Below, one piece after another: positions 24,251-36,602 of a DNA stretch of 64,000 bases. Position 1 is the stretch's first letter, and each line of letters opens with the position of its first letter. The position numbers were made by a program, and so were the translations under genes. The DNA lies in contig JTDE01000737.1 of NCBI GenBank assembly GCA_014338405.1, forward strand, positions 53,823 through 117,822, given 5' to 3'. The DNA comes from Paragonimus skrjabini miyazakii (lineage: Eukaryota > Platyhelminthes > Trematoda > Plagiorchiida > Troglotrematidae). The notes under the pieces were generated by a model. That model was not told the origin of the DNA. It was given only the letters and a program-made list of their open reading frames with translations, and did not search any database.

Positions 24251-27200
24251 GAACTTACTGTGTGTTGAAAACTACGAAACAATGAATGCGGACTGTACTG
24301 GCTTAGCCATTATGAACATTAGTTACGGGCGACTAATGGTTTGAGGCATATTTTGAGCGATAGAATAATGAAGTTTCTAAACTACACAATGAGCAAACTG
24401 TCACCACTCATGCCCTAGGCAGCCTTTAATTACAAATTGCGTGTTTTGGGCCGGCTGTTTAACAGTCCTACCTCAGGTCTGGGTTAGAACTTCGAAGACA
24501 TGCTCGTTTATCACGTATGCAAAGATGGTAGGATGTATGTTGGCCAGAAGACGAAAAAGTATATCTTACGTGAAAGACGGAGTACTGTGTATTCAGCCCA
24601 GTTTAATTCAACTATGATGAACTCCTCGAATCAATATATTAAAATGGCAAACCTGAGAAGAGGCTATATGTTTGACCAGAGTTCCACTTCTGAAGATTTC
24701 GTTTTCTGTGGAAGTAAAATTTGGTTGTTATTACGAATAATAATATTATTGCCATTATCAGTAATAAAAACAATAAGTAGGCTGTCCGCAATATAGCACT
24801 TTTTCACGTGAAGTTATGCATGGAGTTAGCCTAGTTTGTCAAGATAAAAACAATATTGACTACGCGAATTTTTCTAGTCCATCAACAGTGTATAAGTAAA
24901 TTGATATCTCCAGCACGTGCTCGTGAGTTCTTCATCAATTTCTGCTGTTAGCTGGTCTCCCAATAAAACAATTGTGCACACTTGACTGTATTTTGGACAG
25001 CCTTATGAAATTCGCAGTAAATGATGAAAAAATATATCAAAATGTTTATTTTCTGAGTGGCAAGAATCATAGAGATACATTAAATCGAAGTGAACATGGA
25101 AAATAAAACAAAGGCTATAACACTGAGTTTATACATATGCGGAAAACAGAAGCACTTCAACAAATGACGGTTTGTTAACATAGGTATTAGAGGTCCTACG
25201 TCCACTGGAGGTCTGCAGGAGTGAGAGGTTGCCAGAAGACACAGAATCGCATCACAAACGTATGCGTCGAGTCTTCGTACAAGGTTCAACTTTCAAGTGG
25301 GATGTAGGCGGAGTTCATAAGAATTCTTGATGCTCACCCTCAAACTGACATTTCACGACCGGTTTCATCCTTGTTTAGGCTCGTTATAATGGGAAATCGA
25401 AACTACAACCCTTCACGTTACGAGTAAAAGTCGTTATTCACTCGATCACCAATACTAAGAACATTTGGGCAAATTACTAAGGATGGAAAGTACATGAACA
25501 CCAGAAAAGTTGTCTGTACTTCCGGTAACTCAAGTGGTGTCCCAACGTTTGCCAGCAACCTCGGAGATAATCCGTCAAGTTTGGCGCAGGAAAGCATGTT
25601 GGTAGATTTAGCTACTGCATTGACATTCTGTCAAAATAATGTTGTCTCTGGTCTGCCGATGATGTATAGAAAACCGTTCTAGTCTCAATTATCTTTTCGA
25701 ATATCAAATTGAATTAAATGGAAGAATTTATATTTGTTTGTTTATTCTGAGCTTCCTTTCTAAATAACGTATTCCTCATCAGGCTAGTTTGACGAAAGCG
25801 TATAGGAAGCTAAAGCTGGAGGTTTATCGGTGAGCTAAACATTAAGCATTATTTTCCGAAGTGCAATACAACAACCACTTGCAACCACCATCGTCAGTGA
25901 CCTATGTGCCTCCCAAAAACATTCAGAAGTCCATAACTCATGTTGATCGATATTATTCCAGCTTGATATGTTTAATAAATTGAATAACGAATGTTCAAGA
26001 GCTTTCATTAATTACCAAGTTGACTGTTCATTTCAAGTGATATGTATCCTGTTTGTCCGAGTCCAAAGCAGTGACAACAATTTCGATCAGAAATAGAACT
26101 CTACAAGTTGAACCATAATGGCTACATTTCAAAATCACAGCACTAATGTCCGGTTATTTTGGACCAAAATACAAAAATTTAGATAAGCATCGATAGAATA
26201 ATAACTAAAAATGTTTTGTGGTATTTTTCGCAGTCCTGAGAGTCCGTGTATGTCAAGATAAAATTGTAGTTCAACTGCGCATCAATCAAACCCTACACAG
26301 TGAATAGTCAACAGAGGGCAGTCCGCCACATTGCACTGTTCTGTGAAACACAGCAATGTTTTTAACCGACAGGGACAGTCAAAATAAACCGTTAGGTTAT
26401 ATTTTTCCTCAGTTATCAAAGTAACCGTCTCAACATTTTGAATAAGGTCACGCGATAGTCAAATAAAACAACGTATGCAGGAAGAAACTACAGTCTAACA
26501 AATTTGTATATAAGGTTTTATAGTTATGAAAGAATTTTTCTGATAAAATATACAGTGCTGTATGTCTCACAATCTTGTTTCAACAAGTTCAGTAACAAAT
26601 GTCTACTGTGCGTAGCTTCATTTTTCAAAATTGTATTTGTCACTAAAACTATGGGGTTGTGGTTGAAAATGTCCAAACACAGAACAATAGTCTGATGCAC
26701 TTAAATTGTGTCAACCGGTTGGTTTCGCTGCAAAATAACAACTTTAATATAGGTTACTTATTCCAAATTTCTCATTTGAATGACAAACCGATATTTAAGC
26801 TGTCATTTTTATGTCTGACCATGCTGATAACTCTGTGGTTAACTCTACGTTGGGAGCAATCAAACAGTAATGTTGTAGGGCACGGTCAAGTTAAAATTAC
26901 AGACACTTTTTAACCAGCTGTGTATTATATGATTACTAATGAGTGGAGGATAATGTTGGTTTGTACGAGCTGAGAGGTATATGCATTCACTCTTAGCTCC
27001 TTCCATCTATATAGGTGTTTCAAGCAACCCTCGTAGAAACTAGACCTTTCAGATACGAGTTGCAAACGAGGTTTGAAATTCTGTCGTCGTACGTGCGAGC
27101 TGATCGCGTTAACTAGCTAGTCACTAACCTCACATTATGTAAGATAGAATTTTCAAATCTGTGCACTTTGCTGTTGTGCACAATGACGGAAACCACTTTG

Positions 27201-30200
27201 GGACTGGGATAATTCTCTTTGAACCTGAGAAGACAGCGTCTGGTGAACAAATGCCATCCAACAAATTTGTTGTGGAACTACCTTCTGCATGCCAACGGTG
27301 ACTAAGTTAATCTCTAAGTTCATTTCACTTTCAACATACTACCTGAGAGAGCTGGTTGATACTCTTAATCAGGTTAGTAATAACAGAATGGTTGAGGGGG
27401 AGCCTTTGCGAATTGATTTATGTTTTGTGAAGTGTACCATTAAAATAAGTCAGTCGATAAGACCTTAAGCCATGCTCGAATGATACGGTCAGTAGGTTAG
27501 CTGAGGCAGTGATTATGCAGATGAACTATGGCAAACTGGGCTGTGGCATAGGTTTGCATTTTTAGCCTGAAGACTGATTGTACTGTCTTTATGTGTACTT
27601 TGTCTATAAATAGCACTTTACACTGATCGGACTGAAAATGGAAAGACCACAGTAAACGATTGCGGTTCAACAGAATGAATGTAAACTTACTGATGGTGTA
27701 AACTTTTGTTGTTTATGTAAATTTATCGAAATCTCTTCACATCTAGAAAGGAATCCAAGACACGTTATCAATGAGACACAAACAACACTTCTTTTTTACG
27801 TGATATTTCAAACGGGGTACTCGTAAAACTTTTATGGTGAATTCAGTTACGTTCTTTTTGTTATTGCACGCTTCGTTGATGATTTTGTTAACCAATGCAT
27901 TAGAGAAAATGAAAAACATTTGACCGGAAACCTTGTCAAGTGAACCACAATGAGGTAGAATCTGTCATTTATTTTGACACTGGCTGATTGTTCGCATAAA
28001 AGAATCACAGCGACAAAGTTATTGGAATAATCAAGCGGCATCAGTTTTCTCAGCAATGTAACATCATAGATAAACTAGGTTAATGAAAGTCATCTGTTGT
28101 GTTTGACCAACATTTCTTCTCGTATCTTAAGGATAGAGGTTACAAAACGTTATTGACAAGAAAAAGTTTTGAATGCGAATAAACTCTGGTGACAAATAGG
28201 TTTCTCTCCATCACATCAATCAATTAGATCACATCTAGTTTCTCCTTATTTTTCGGAAATACTACAAATACTACGGATGGCTAGGAAGCTGAGTTGGCAT
28301 TTTACAATAAATTTGGTTGACACTTCCGCATCAGTTAGAACGCCCTGTAAATCAGGCTTTATTAATTGTGACACGTTATCATAAAGTTCGATATACCGAA
28401 TGTTCATCATTCATTATTGTGTTTCCTTTTGAATGAAAATTGAGTAATTTATATCACGGCTAGAAGACCGTTTGCAAACAATTAACTAGATTTTGAGTAA
28501 TGTTACTTTTACGTACTGCAGTAAATATATTGCAGAAGCAGACTGCAACAAAAGACAGTCATCAACAGTCTAAGACTCTCCATTGTTTCTTGAAATTCTC
28601 TCAAAATTTATTGAAAATGAAGCAGTTATTGAGTTTGAACGATTATTCTGTGGCCAGAGATGTCGATTCCAGATACAGCGGTTGATAGGTTAACGTTCTG
28701 ACTGACAACATTTATACATGAGCTGAAAACATGTAAACAGAAGAATCGTAATACGTTTGTTGGCGTCTCATCCTTTGCAAACAGCTTTACTACACGGAAT
28801 CTATGTCCAATGTGGGGTGGTCAACTGTTCAATTTTACCCCATAATAACGTATAAGGGTCGTCGCAAGCCAGTGAAATTCGGAAACGATGGAGCTTAAAG
28901 TTATTTTCTTCAGCATTTCGAAATTAAACTGCAGATCACATAAACAGACTTGATAAAGCAAAGATGTTATACAAATCACTGTTATTTGACAGTCATCTAT
29001 TTTAATGACATTTTTGAGATAACGCTTAAAAATGGAACTTTCAATGGTACTGAACCTATCCCGAGGAAAAGGTTTGTACGTTTGGGTGTACCGATAATAC
29101 TCCTGTAACATTTGTGGACTCAATGTTGGCTCTAAAATCTTTGTCACTTTGATAATACTAGCTTTTCTCTATAAGATACGCTTTGCCTACAGTGATGGTA
29201 GTTTTTATTTGGTGAATAAGTCTGCCTAGTTAAGTACTAACAAACGTAATGTTGGACTTCTGAGCGAAATTATCGGTGGCTGCCATTTACAAGTTGTAAT
29301 TTTGCTTAACGACTTGCGACATCTATGTCGATGGATAGACTTGAGGTTTTGGGAAGAAGGGCTATGTTTTGTTCCTTCGGTGCTGGTAGCAAACATGTGT
29401 GAGTGCGTACGGAAGATGTCCGTCGAATATCCGTATTTTTATGACGACCGTCGGTTGGGCATGTCCGTCTTTACATGTTGAGGTCTGCCTGAAAACAACA
29501 GAATAGCCCGGCAACGGATCTTCAGAGATGACATTTTGAAAGTCTGGAAGTTTAAATTAAATGTTTGTTAAGAATCTCTCGATATGAAGGTATACTTCAT
29601 GTTACTTTGCTTCTTGAAACAGTGGAACAACTTGTCGGCTGAAAAGATGGCACTCATCGCTCAGTCAGACTTGATACCAAAGTACCAGTCGAATCGACGG
29701 GCATCCATAGTCTGGGACATCTACATTTAATAACACGGTCAGGTTTGGCATAGATTCATGAGCAATGGTGCTTGTATGTTAGGGATTTATACCTTGTATT
29801 TGTGGTCAGTTATTTTGCTCTATCGGTCACGCGTTCAATAACGCTCTACCCACTGTCTTGCAGGGTTACAGTAGACAAAAACAATTTGACAATTATTCAA
29901 ATCTGTTCTCAGACTCTGCAGTTAAGGGTATATTTTAAGTCAGACCCTCAGGAATGAAACGTTTGATTCTAGTGTCGTATTCGCTAGGGTTCATCACCAA
30001 TGTATACCACTACCAAGACAGGAAGCCGGACTGTAATCCACTTTGTCGTGAAGGGACTGCGTTGGATATGAGGCAAGCCCATCACAGTAGGCAAGATGGC
30101 TGGATCTAGCTTCCGAAAGTTTCTTAGGAGGACGATTGAGCCCGTAGTTAAAATATTTTGGTTGGATTAACGTGGTGGCAGTAGAGCAACGGTGAGTACG

Positions 30201-31429
30201 GCTTCCTTATGGAAGCGTCGCTAACGGTTCGGTTTTCTGTTACGAAAAAGTTACTCTGACGGCGTTCTGTAACAGAAATACAATCTGAATATGGTGTTTT
30301 TTATACAAAAAAAGGGTAATTGAAATGTTTATGTGAAGACAATAGCTCTGATTTGATAAGGTTGATGTTCAAGCTTTATGGAACAAACCCCAGAAGTGTA
30401 TCATTAAGTCAGCATGTATGCCTATGAGTAAAAGCGGAACGTTAAAAAGAACGAGCCTTTACGAGGTGATGTATTAAGCTTCTTCCTGACTCGAATGATT
30501 TCTACCTTACGTTTATTTCGTATCGAGCCAAAAATTGCGGAAACATACTGAATCCTAAAGGCGGCACAACGTGTTTATATATTCCGGTCAAGTGAACTCA
30601 AATGAAATGATGGCAATGACCTTCTAACTGAGTTGATCCGTTTCATCTGAAGAAGCGTGCGCAAAATTCTGTTGCACAAAATGTAGAAGATTCTGACATC
30701 CGTAAGAGTAAATGGATGGAGGATGAGGAAAATATGTTGATAAACGGGAAGCTAATATACCGCAGACTACCAGAATATTTGCACACGATAATCGGCCCTT
30801 GATAAAGGTAATCACATCCCGTAAGCATATATTGCTATGCTTTTTGACATATATACTTCGGCTAACACAAAACACGTAATCCATGAAGAAGTGGCAATTT
30901 ATAAAACAAGCCAAAAGATAACCACAGAGGAGAACGGAATTTTTACTAAGCAGGCGTATTAAAATTAAATGTTCAAACGGTGTAACAGCATACCACAACT
31001 TTAAAAGTTGATTTATCCATATAACAATAGCATTTCATTCCTCATGAAGATTAGCCGGAGAACCTGTTGGTTGTAGTTGGTGGCAAAGGAAAGCAAAATT
31101 AGAAATATTTTGGTAATTACTCACAATCCCCTTCATATTGATTTCGTAGTTGAATACAGAGAATTCAATCTGCACCATTCACTTATCCTTAAAAATATAA
31201 ACTCGCAGCAGTAATTGTATTTTAGCAAATTTTGAGACGATTATTTGTTAGTAACCGAGATTCGAGTGATAATTCTGCTTTCTTGGACTTAATGGATTAT
31301 TCCTGAAAATGATTGTGGCCATCAAACTCGACATTGTTTAAATATTGTCAAGTTTGAACCTCCAGTATTTCTTCCGGAACGTTGTTTTCCAATACCGTAT
31401 GTTTATGACCATTCAAATAGATGTTAATA

Positions 31430-31612
31430 TCTAGATGAGACCCAATTGCGAAAACCGTGGACTTCGGCTGGATTCGAACGAACGACAGAAACAACATGCC
31501 CGAACACAGCTGAGCTACTAAGCCCCGCCGGAATCTCTTAAGTTTCACATTTCGACCTGATTACACAGACGAGGTCGAGATGCTTTGTGAGTGGGTATCT
31601 TCTAACTTATCA
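31430..31612 (-). repeat. tRNA-derived SINE, family 1, best-preserved copy
   Basis: On the minus strand the tRNA-like head reads GGCTTAGTAGCTCAGCTGTG (A-box region) followed by a B box CGTTCGAATCC (complement near 31470-31480). A non-tRNA body precedes it, from GGCAGATTTGATAAGTTAGA to GAAACTTAAGAG. The order head-body is the same in the copies at 7829 and 12236. No poly(A) tail or clear target duplication is seen. Confidence 0.65.
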
Positions 31613-32654
31613 AATCTGCCAGAAAACCTATTAATAACACACTGTAAATGCTTACTGATGGCACTGGTGGATTCTAGAGTGAGCCGATTGGAAAAGCTGC
31701 TTAGGCGGACAATTCGCTGGATAATTTGATGGATTCCATATTACACTGTGGGTTACGTAGGCAAATGAGCCCAACTGTGAAATGTATGAGTTGTCGGCAT
31801 GGCTTCATTTCAGCTGAGCTTACTGATTCTGTCGCTGGCTTGGATTCAGCCGGAATCTATAATTTTTATAATTGGGCTTTCTCCAACTTGCTAGATTTGT
31901 CAATCTACTTGTCAGTAAATGATATCAATTATATGGTAATATAAAAATGCCAAGAACGGATAGTTGGAAGCCATTTATTTACACTGACGACCACAGTGCA
32001 ACTCGCTCACACAGTGCTTAATTAGACATTCACTGAATGAGATACAATCGAAAGGTGTTCGGGAAAATCTTCCTCGTGAATGTTTGATCACTTTTGTTTT
32101 GTAGTAGTGGAGAGGAATCATTACTGTATAATACATCAAAACAAAGAGAACTGGAGCAAACTATATGTTATAAGGGAAATTATAAAAAATAACCTTGAAA
32201 AGTAAGAAGGTTCATTAAACAAGTGTACTTTTGTGATTTATGCTTAATGTTTTCCATGGCGTTTCCTACTTAAACAATACATGCCAATTAAAACCAAGAA
32301 ACATTTTTTGTCATGATCATCACGTAAAAACATACCAGGCACACGGTAAACACACAGTGAAGGGTGCCGAAACATGTGCAAACTTCGCTCTGAAAACTGA
32401 AACTAGTCGGACAACTCAAGCATGTATGTGTAGGCACAAAATCTATACAGAATTATATCAATTTACTTGAACGTTCAAGAATGTACTAGAGTATTTTTAT
32501 AATCTTCTAAACATCACATATAGAACAGGGATGTATTTTTAAGTAAACCACTCACAAACCTTGAATTTTTATTCTGCAAAAATATCGTTTGTTAACAAAC
32601 AAACAACAAGATGTACTTTGGACGTCTTATATATTTCTTAACATTTTTTTACAG

Positions 32655-32911
32655 AAATTAGCAATATACCGTATAAAACCGGACAAACGGGCCCATCATC
32701 CAGTCTAGCCAGCACTCCAAATGGTAATTTGACTAATCATCACTCCATCTTCAGTCGAATAGAAAACCGGATGTTGAGCAGTGTTCCGGGAATTCCGACA
32801 ATGCTGTACACAAGCGGTCCGCATCAGACTTGGACTACATTTAATTTAGGACTCGAAGCTGAAAGTGTTTTACCACACACACATTGGTCGTCTGTTCTTA
32901 GTTCGTCAGAT
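32655..32911 (+). CDS. Receptor exon: start of the cytoplasmic tail, cut by the assembly gap
   Basis: The acceptor is an excellent T-rich tract ending in ACAG at 32654. With the G carried from the transmembrane exon the frame opens EISNIPYKTGQTG and stays open for 86 codons up to the run of N, so its 3' end is unknown. It is serine-, threonine- and proline-rich, with NHHSIFSRIENRMLSS and TWTTFNLGLEAESVLPH, and contains no folded domain that I recognise. I compared it by memory with the conserved cytoplasmic motifs of Robo (CC1-CC3) and DCC (P1-P3) and found no convincing match. The exon lies 12.6 kb downstream of the membrane exon and the phase match supports the join. Confidence 0.85.
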
Positions 32912-33841
32912 NNNNNNNNNNNNNNNNNNNNNNNNNNNNNNNNNNNNNNNNNNNNNNNNNNNNNNNNNNNNNNNNNNNNNNNNNNNNNNNNNNNNNNNNN
33001 NNNNNNNNNNNNNNNNNNNNNNNNNNNNNNNNNNNNNNNNNNNNNNNNNNNNNNNNNNNNNNNNNNNNNNNNNNNNNNNNNNNNNNNNNNNNNNNNNNNN
33101 NNNNNNNNNNNNNNNNNNNNNNNNNNNNNNNNNNNNNNNNNNNNNNNNNNNNNNNNNNNNNNNNNNNNNNNNNNNNNNNNNNNNNNNNNNNNNNNNNNNN
33201 NNNNNNNNNNNNNNNNNNNNNNNNNNNNNNNNNNNNNNNNNNNNNNNNNNNNNNNNNNNNNNNNNNNNNNNNNNNNNNNNNNNNNNNNNNNNNNNNNNNN
33301 NNNNNNNNNNNNNNNNNNNNNNNNNNNNNNNNNNNNNNNNNNNNNNNNNNNNNNNNNNNNNNNNNNNNNNNNNNNNNNNNNNNNNNNNNNNNNNNNNNNN
33401 NNNNNNNNNNNNNNNNNNNNNNNNNNNNNNNNNNNNNNNNNNNNNNNNNNNNNNNNNNNNNNNNNNNNNNNNNNNNNNNNNNNNNNNNNNNNNNNNNNNN
33501 NNNNNNNNNNNNNNNNNNNNNNNNNNNNNNNNNNNNNNNNNNNNNNNNNNNNNNNNNNNNNNNNNNNNNNNNNNNNNNNNNNNNNNNNNNNNNNNNNNNN
33601 NNNNNNNNNNNNNNNNNNNNNNNNNNNNNNNNNNNNNNNNNNNNNNNNNNNNNNNNNNNNNNNNNNNNNNNNNNNNNNNNNNNNNNNNNNNNNNNNNNNN
33701 NNNNNNNNNNNNNNNNNNNNNNNNNNNNNNNNNNNNNNNNNNNNNNNNNNNNNNNNNNNNNNNNNNNNNNNNNNNNNNNNNNNNNNNNNNNNNNNNNNNN
33801 NNNNNNNNNNNNNNNNNNNNNNNNNNNNNNNNNNNNNNNNN
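32912..33841. other. Assembly gap, 930 unknown bases
   Basis: This is a run of N. Apparent long open frames across it on both strands are artefacts of translating N. It truncates a coding exon on the left and a PLE fragment on the right, so it hides the exon end, a donor site and probably repeat sequence. Confidence 0.99.
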
Positions 33842-34110
33842 TGACAGACGTTTAGATTCAAGTCACCATAGTCACCGTTTTTCACATGTTCCATCATTCT
33901 GGTCTATAGTTGTTGTGCGAACGACTGTTCCTTCATCCACCCTGAGCATGATGTCCAAAAAGACGTAAGCAAATTGACCAGTTAGGCCACTTTCCATGCT
34001 GTTAATCATATTAGAGAATTTAACAGCATTCTTTAACGTTTTTACATATACATTACCGCACTTTGCTCAGTGCACTCAGAGAACAGGCTGCGCGTGTACT
34101 CCAGCGCTCT
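33842..34110 (-). pseudogene. Penelope-like element fragment next to the gap
   Basis: The minus strand reads AVKFSNMINSMES (about 34030-33990), then VFLDIMLRVDEGTVVRTT (about 33960-33905). This is the PLE block after the reverse transcriptase active site, where FLDV and then DDGT(L/V)xR are conserved. It runs into the gap in the downstream direction. The open plus-strand reading of the same bases is a shadow. The element is antisense to the receptor. Confidence 0.65.
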
Positions 34111-34356
34111 TCAAGCCTATTTGGCGAGTGATGTTAGGTAAAATACCCAGAACATCCTAAACTTTTGATGACAATCGTCCTACAAGGAAATTTGGATGAG
34201 TAACACCTAAAGAACTGTAAAAAATTGTTGTTCGTCGGAAGGATGGTATACAGTTTTATCACCATGGCCATCAATGGCCTGCCTTGCAGTGAACACACAT
34301 TCAGTCTGTCTGCCACTATGCATTTTTCACTTTGGTTTCATTTCCTTGTCCAACAG

Positions 34357-34663
34357 TCCTCCTCCGTTTACTCACATATCGGTTCACAGTCTACACTGAA
34401 CGAACTCCCGCCAAAGCTGTATGAAAAGTTCTCTTCTGCGACCACACCCACCTTCCCCTTTGGAGAGTTTCCAACTTCAAATAATCATGTCTCTCAAGTC
34501 ATGCGTCCAATCCCTATGTATTTGTTGCCTACACAGATACAGCCAATTTCCAAACAGTATCCAGTGACTGCTCAACCGTTTTTAACTCCTCTCCCTAACC
34601 AACGCTCTAGAATTTTATACAACGACCAAACAGTTCCCGTTTTAAACAATCAACTGAATCAAG
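34357..34663 (+). CDS. Receptor exon: proline-rich cytoplasmic segment
   Basis: The acceptor has a long pyrimidine tract and CAACAG ending at 34356; the donor is GTGAGT after 34663, carrying one base (G). The frame opens SSSVYSHIGSQSTLNELPP and ends VLNNQLNQ. It is rich in proline, serine, threonine and glutamine, with repeated short proline motifs (TPTFPFGEFP, MRPIPMYLLP, LTPLPNQR). These could bind SH3, WW or EVH1 domains, but that is only an inference from composition. It begins on a codon boundary; what it joins to is hidden by the gap. The downstream join to 42569 is in phase, making a glycine. The open frame extends upstream of the acceptor, so a longer form cannot be excluded. Confidence 0.82.
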
Positions 34664-35130
34664 GTGAGTTTGCCTACCAAAAATTATACATTAGAAATAT
34701 CTTATCGAAATTCATCAGGTAGCCTTCACTATCGTACTGTGTTAAACTCTCAGTTTCGAAGTTACTATGAAATGCAAACCATATGATATGGAGGTCTCGG
34801 ACACAGATAGTTGTTACGCAGTTCAATATACCTAGAGTTCGAGTAGACGCTTGAGATTCTGAAGGTCATTTACTAAAAATGATATTTTTCATATCGATAC
34901 TGAGGATTCGCAGACGCCTTTGTATAACATATGCTTTATTGATAAGTTGAAGACAGCAGTTGACAGATAGTGAACGGGTTTCCGTGAAAATAGCTAACAG
35001 AATTTGCAGCTGCGATAGTACAAGTGATAAAAGTTATTGGGAGAAATGAATTATAAGTTAACAGGATGAAAACATTCCCAATCTCTCCACCATATGATAA
35101 GCATTTGACAACATGCACCACACAACTGGC

Positions 35131-35145
35131 TATATCGGCATTTGA
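35131..35145 (+). repeat. Direct repeat, left copy: probable target-site duplication
   Basis: TATATCGGCATTTGA occurs here and again, identical, at 36588-36602, exactly bracketing the composite PLE. Confidence 0.75.
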
Positions 35146-36587
35146 ATGGAGTAGACAATAGACTGAGATCACATGATTTATGCTTGAACAGATTTCGCTG
35201 CATCTTTACTGGTGTTTACTGCAAAAGAGTTAGAATGTACAAAATTCAAAGCAACAAGACAATCACAAACGGCCAAAGTCCAAAATCAGTTCGATTGTTA
35301 CCAAGGCAGCATCAACATCACAAACAGTTCTTTTTGTACGCAATAAAATGGAGTGACGGTGTCTAATTGCAATGACTTCGGCATATGAATGTCGAATGTT
35401 GAATGTAGTTTGAAAATTTTTCTACAATGCCGTAAAAACAACTAGGCTGTCTACTCCAAGTGAGATCAAACATTCTTTGAAGCATGACCTAGTAGAGAAA
35501 CAGTCTCCCAAAAACCCATACAAATAGGAAATGAATTTGTAGTCAATAGAATTGAACAAGTTGCAGCTTGAGGCATTGTTTTTTGCCTAACATTTTGCAG
35601 TCCCTCTACCAAACTAAATGCTACAGAGATACAGACACATTTTGAGTACTTCTACGTGCAGCTCTCTGAACTTCAGCCGGTTTCAGAACACACTAGGAAT
35701 TTTTCAAAATAAAACTTGTTGATATTGAGCACCAGTTTAGAATAACTCTTGATCGTCAGAGATGTCTCATAACAAGGGAGCATATCGATGCTCTTGAACG
35801 CTTAAGTGACAATGAAAATTTGATCAATCTTCAATCTGACAAGGGGTCTGGAGCAAAAAACGCCAATAGTTTTACAACTGCTATTCACGGAAGACAATAT
35901 TTGTCCAATAGTTGAACTACGCCTCAGGTTAGCTGTTGTACGCACGTTCTTTGCTGCGAAACCAGTGATCGTGTGCAGAACAGTCCGAGTTCCCGCGTCC
36001 ACGTTTGGGTACCCGACGCCTCAGGTCGCCACATCGAACGTAATCTATGAATACAAATGTGAATGTGGAGCACCCTATGTTGGTGAAAATGAAGGCTAGC
36101 TTGGAACCAGGTTTGCCGAACACGCCGAAGTGGATTCAATAAACGGTCATGTAATCAGTCAGCTTGATGGCAGTCACCTGGAAGGAGACAGCGTCGTCGA
36201 TCGCCAAGCATCACTTGGTGACGCAACATGTGGTTCACTAATCAATCACTTCTTGATCTGTTCTCGACTCGAAACAAACGTTTGCTACGATATGCCGAGA
36301 CCGTTGCATTCAGGCACCGTCACCCCATTTTATTGCGTACAAAAAGAACTGTTTGTGACGTTGATGCTGCCTTGGTAACAATCGAACTGGTTTTGAACTT
36401 TGGCCGTTTGTGATTGTCTTGTTGCTTTGAATTTTGTACATTCTAACTCTTTTGCAGTAAACACCAGTAAAGATGCAGCGAAATCTGTTCAAGCATAAAT
36501 CATGTGATGTCAGTCTATTGTCTACTCCATTCAAATTTTCAATGTGAATTGGTTGTTTGAATTGTCTACGCCAACACCTCCCGAACA
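35146..36587 (+). mobile_element. Composite fold-back Penelope-like element
   Basis: The left segment 35146-35390 is the inverted copy of 36285-36530; in minus orientation it encodes the same C-terminal end (FYCVQKELFV). The right copy reads on the plus strand: NLINLQSDKGSG near 35820-35855 (the DKG motif early in the reverse transcriptase), then RLAVVRTFFAAKPVI (about 35930-35975). Next is VIYEYKCECGAPYVG at about 36040-36090, the GIY-YIG start, and finally FYCVQKELFVTLMLPW with its stop at about 36376-36378. The reverse transcriptase catalytic core is missing between the first two blocks, and stops occur, so the copy is non-autonomous or dead. Identical 15-bp direct repeats flank it, pointing to a single insertion event. 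An inverted terminal partial copy is a known feature of Penelope elements. Confidence 0.82.
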
Positions 36588-36602
36588 TATATCGGCATTT
36601 GA
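36588..36602 (+). repeat. Direct repeat, right copy: probable target-site duplication
   Basis: It is identical to 35131-35145. The base after each copy differs, so 15 bp is the full extent. Confidence 0.75.

Larger units (their letters stand above)
20008..32654 (+). other. 12.6-kb intron holding two minus-strand PLE copies and a SINE
   Basis: The flanking exons join in phase, so no coding exon is required here, though one is not excluded. The stretch carries antisense PLE fragments at 21130-22135 and 23355-24250 and a family 1 SINE at 31430-31612. Between 24251 and 31429 I see only AT-rich sequence with short open frames that have no recognisable content. Confidence 0.6.

Noticed and set aside
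32729..33968. Very long open frames of about 360 codons on both strands
   Set aside because: They translate a 930-base run of N; only the plus-strand part before 32912 is real coding sequence.
33842..33968. Plus-strand frame after the gap (DRRLDSSHHSHRFSH) as a continuation of the tail exon
   Set aside because: The minus strand of the same bases reads as a PLE reverse transcriptase block, and the plus-strand donor phase does not fit the exon at 34357.
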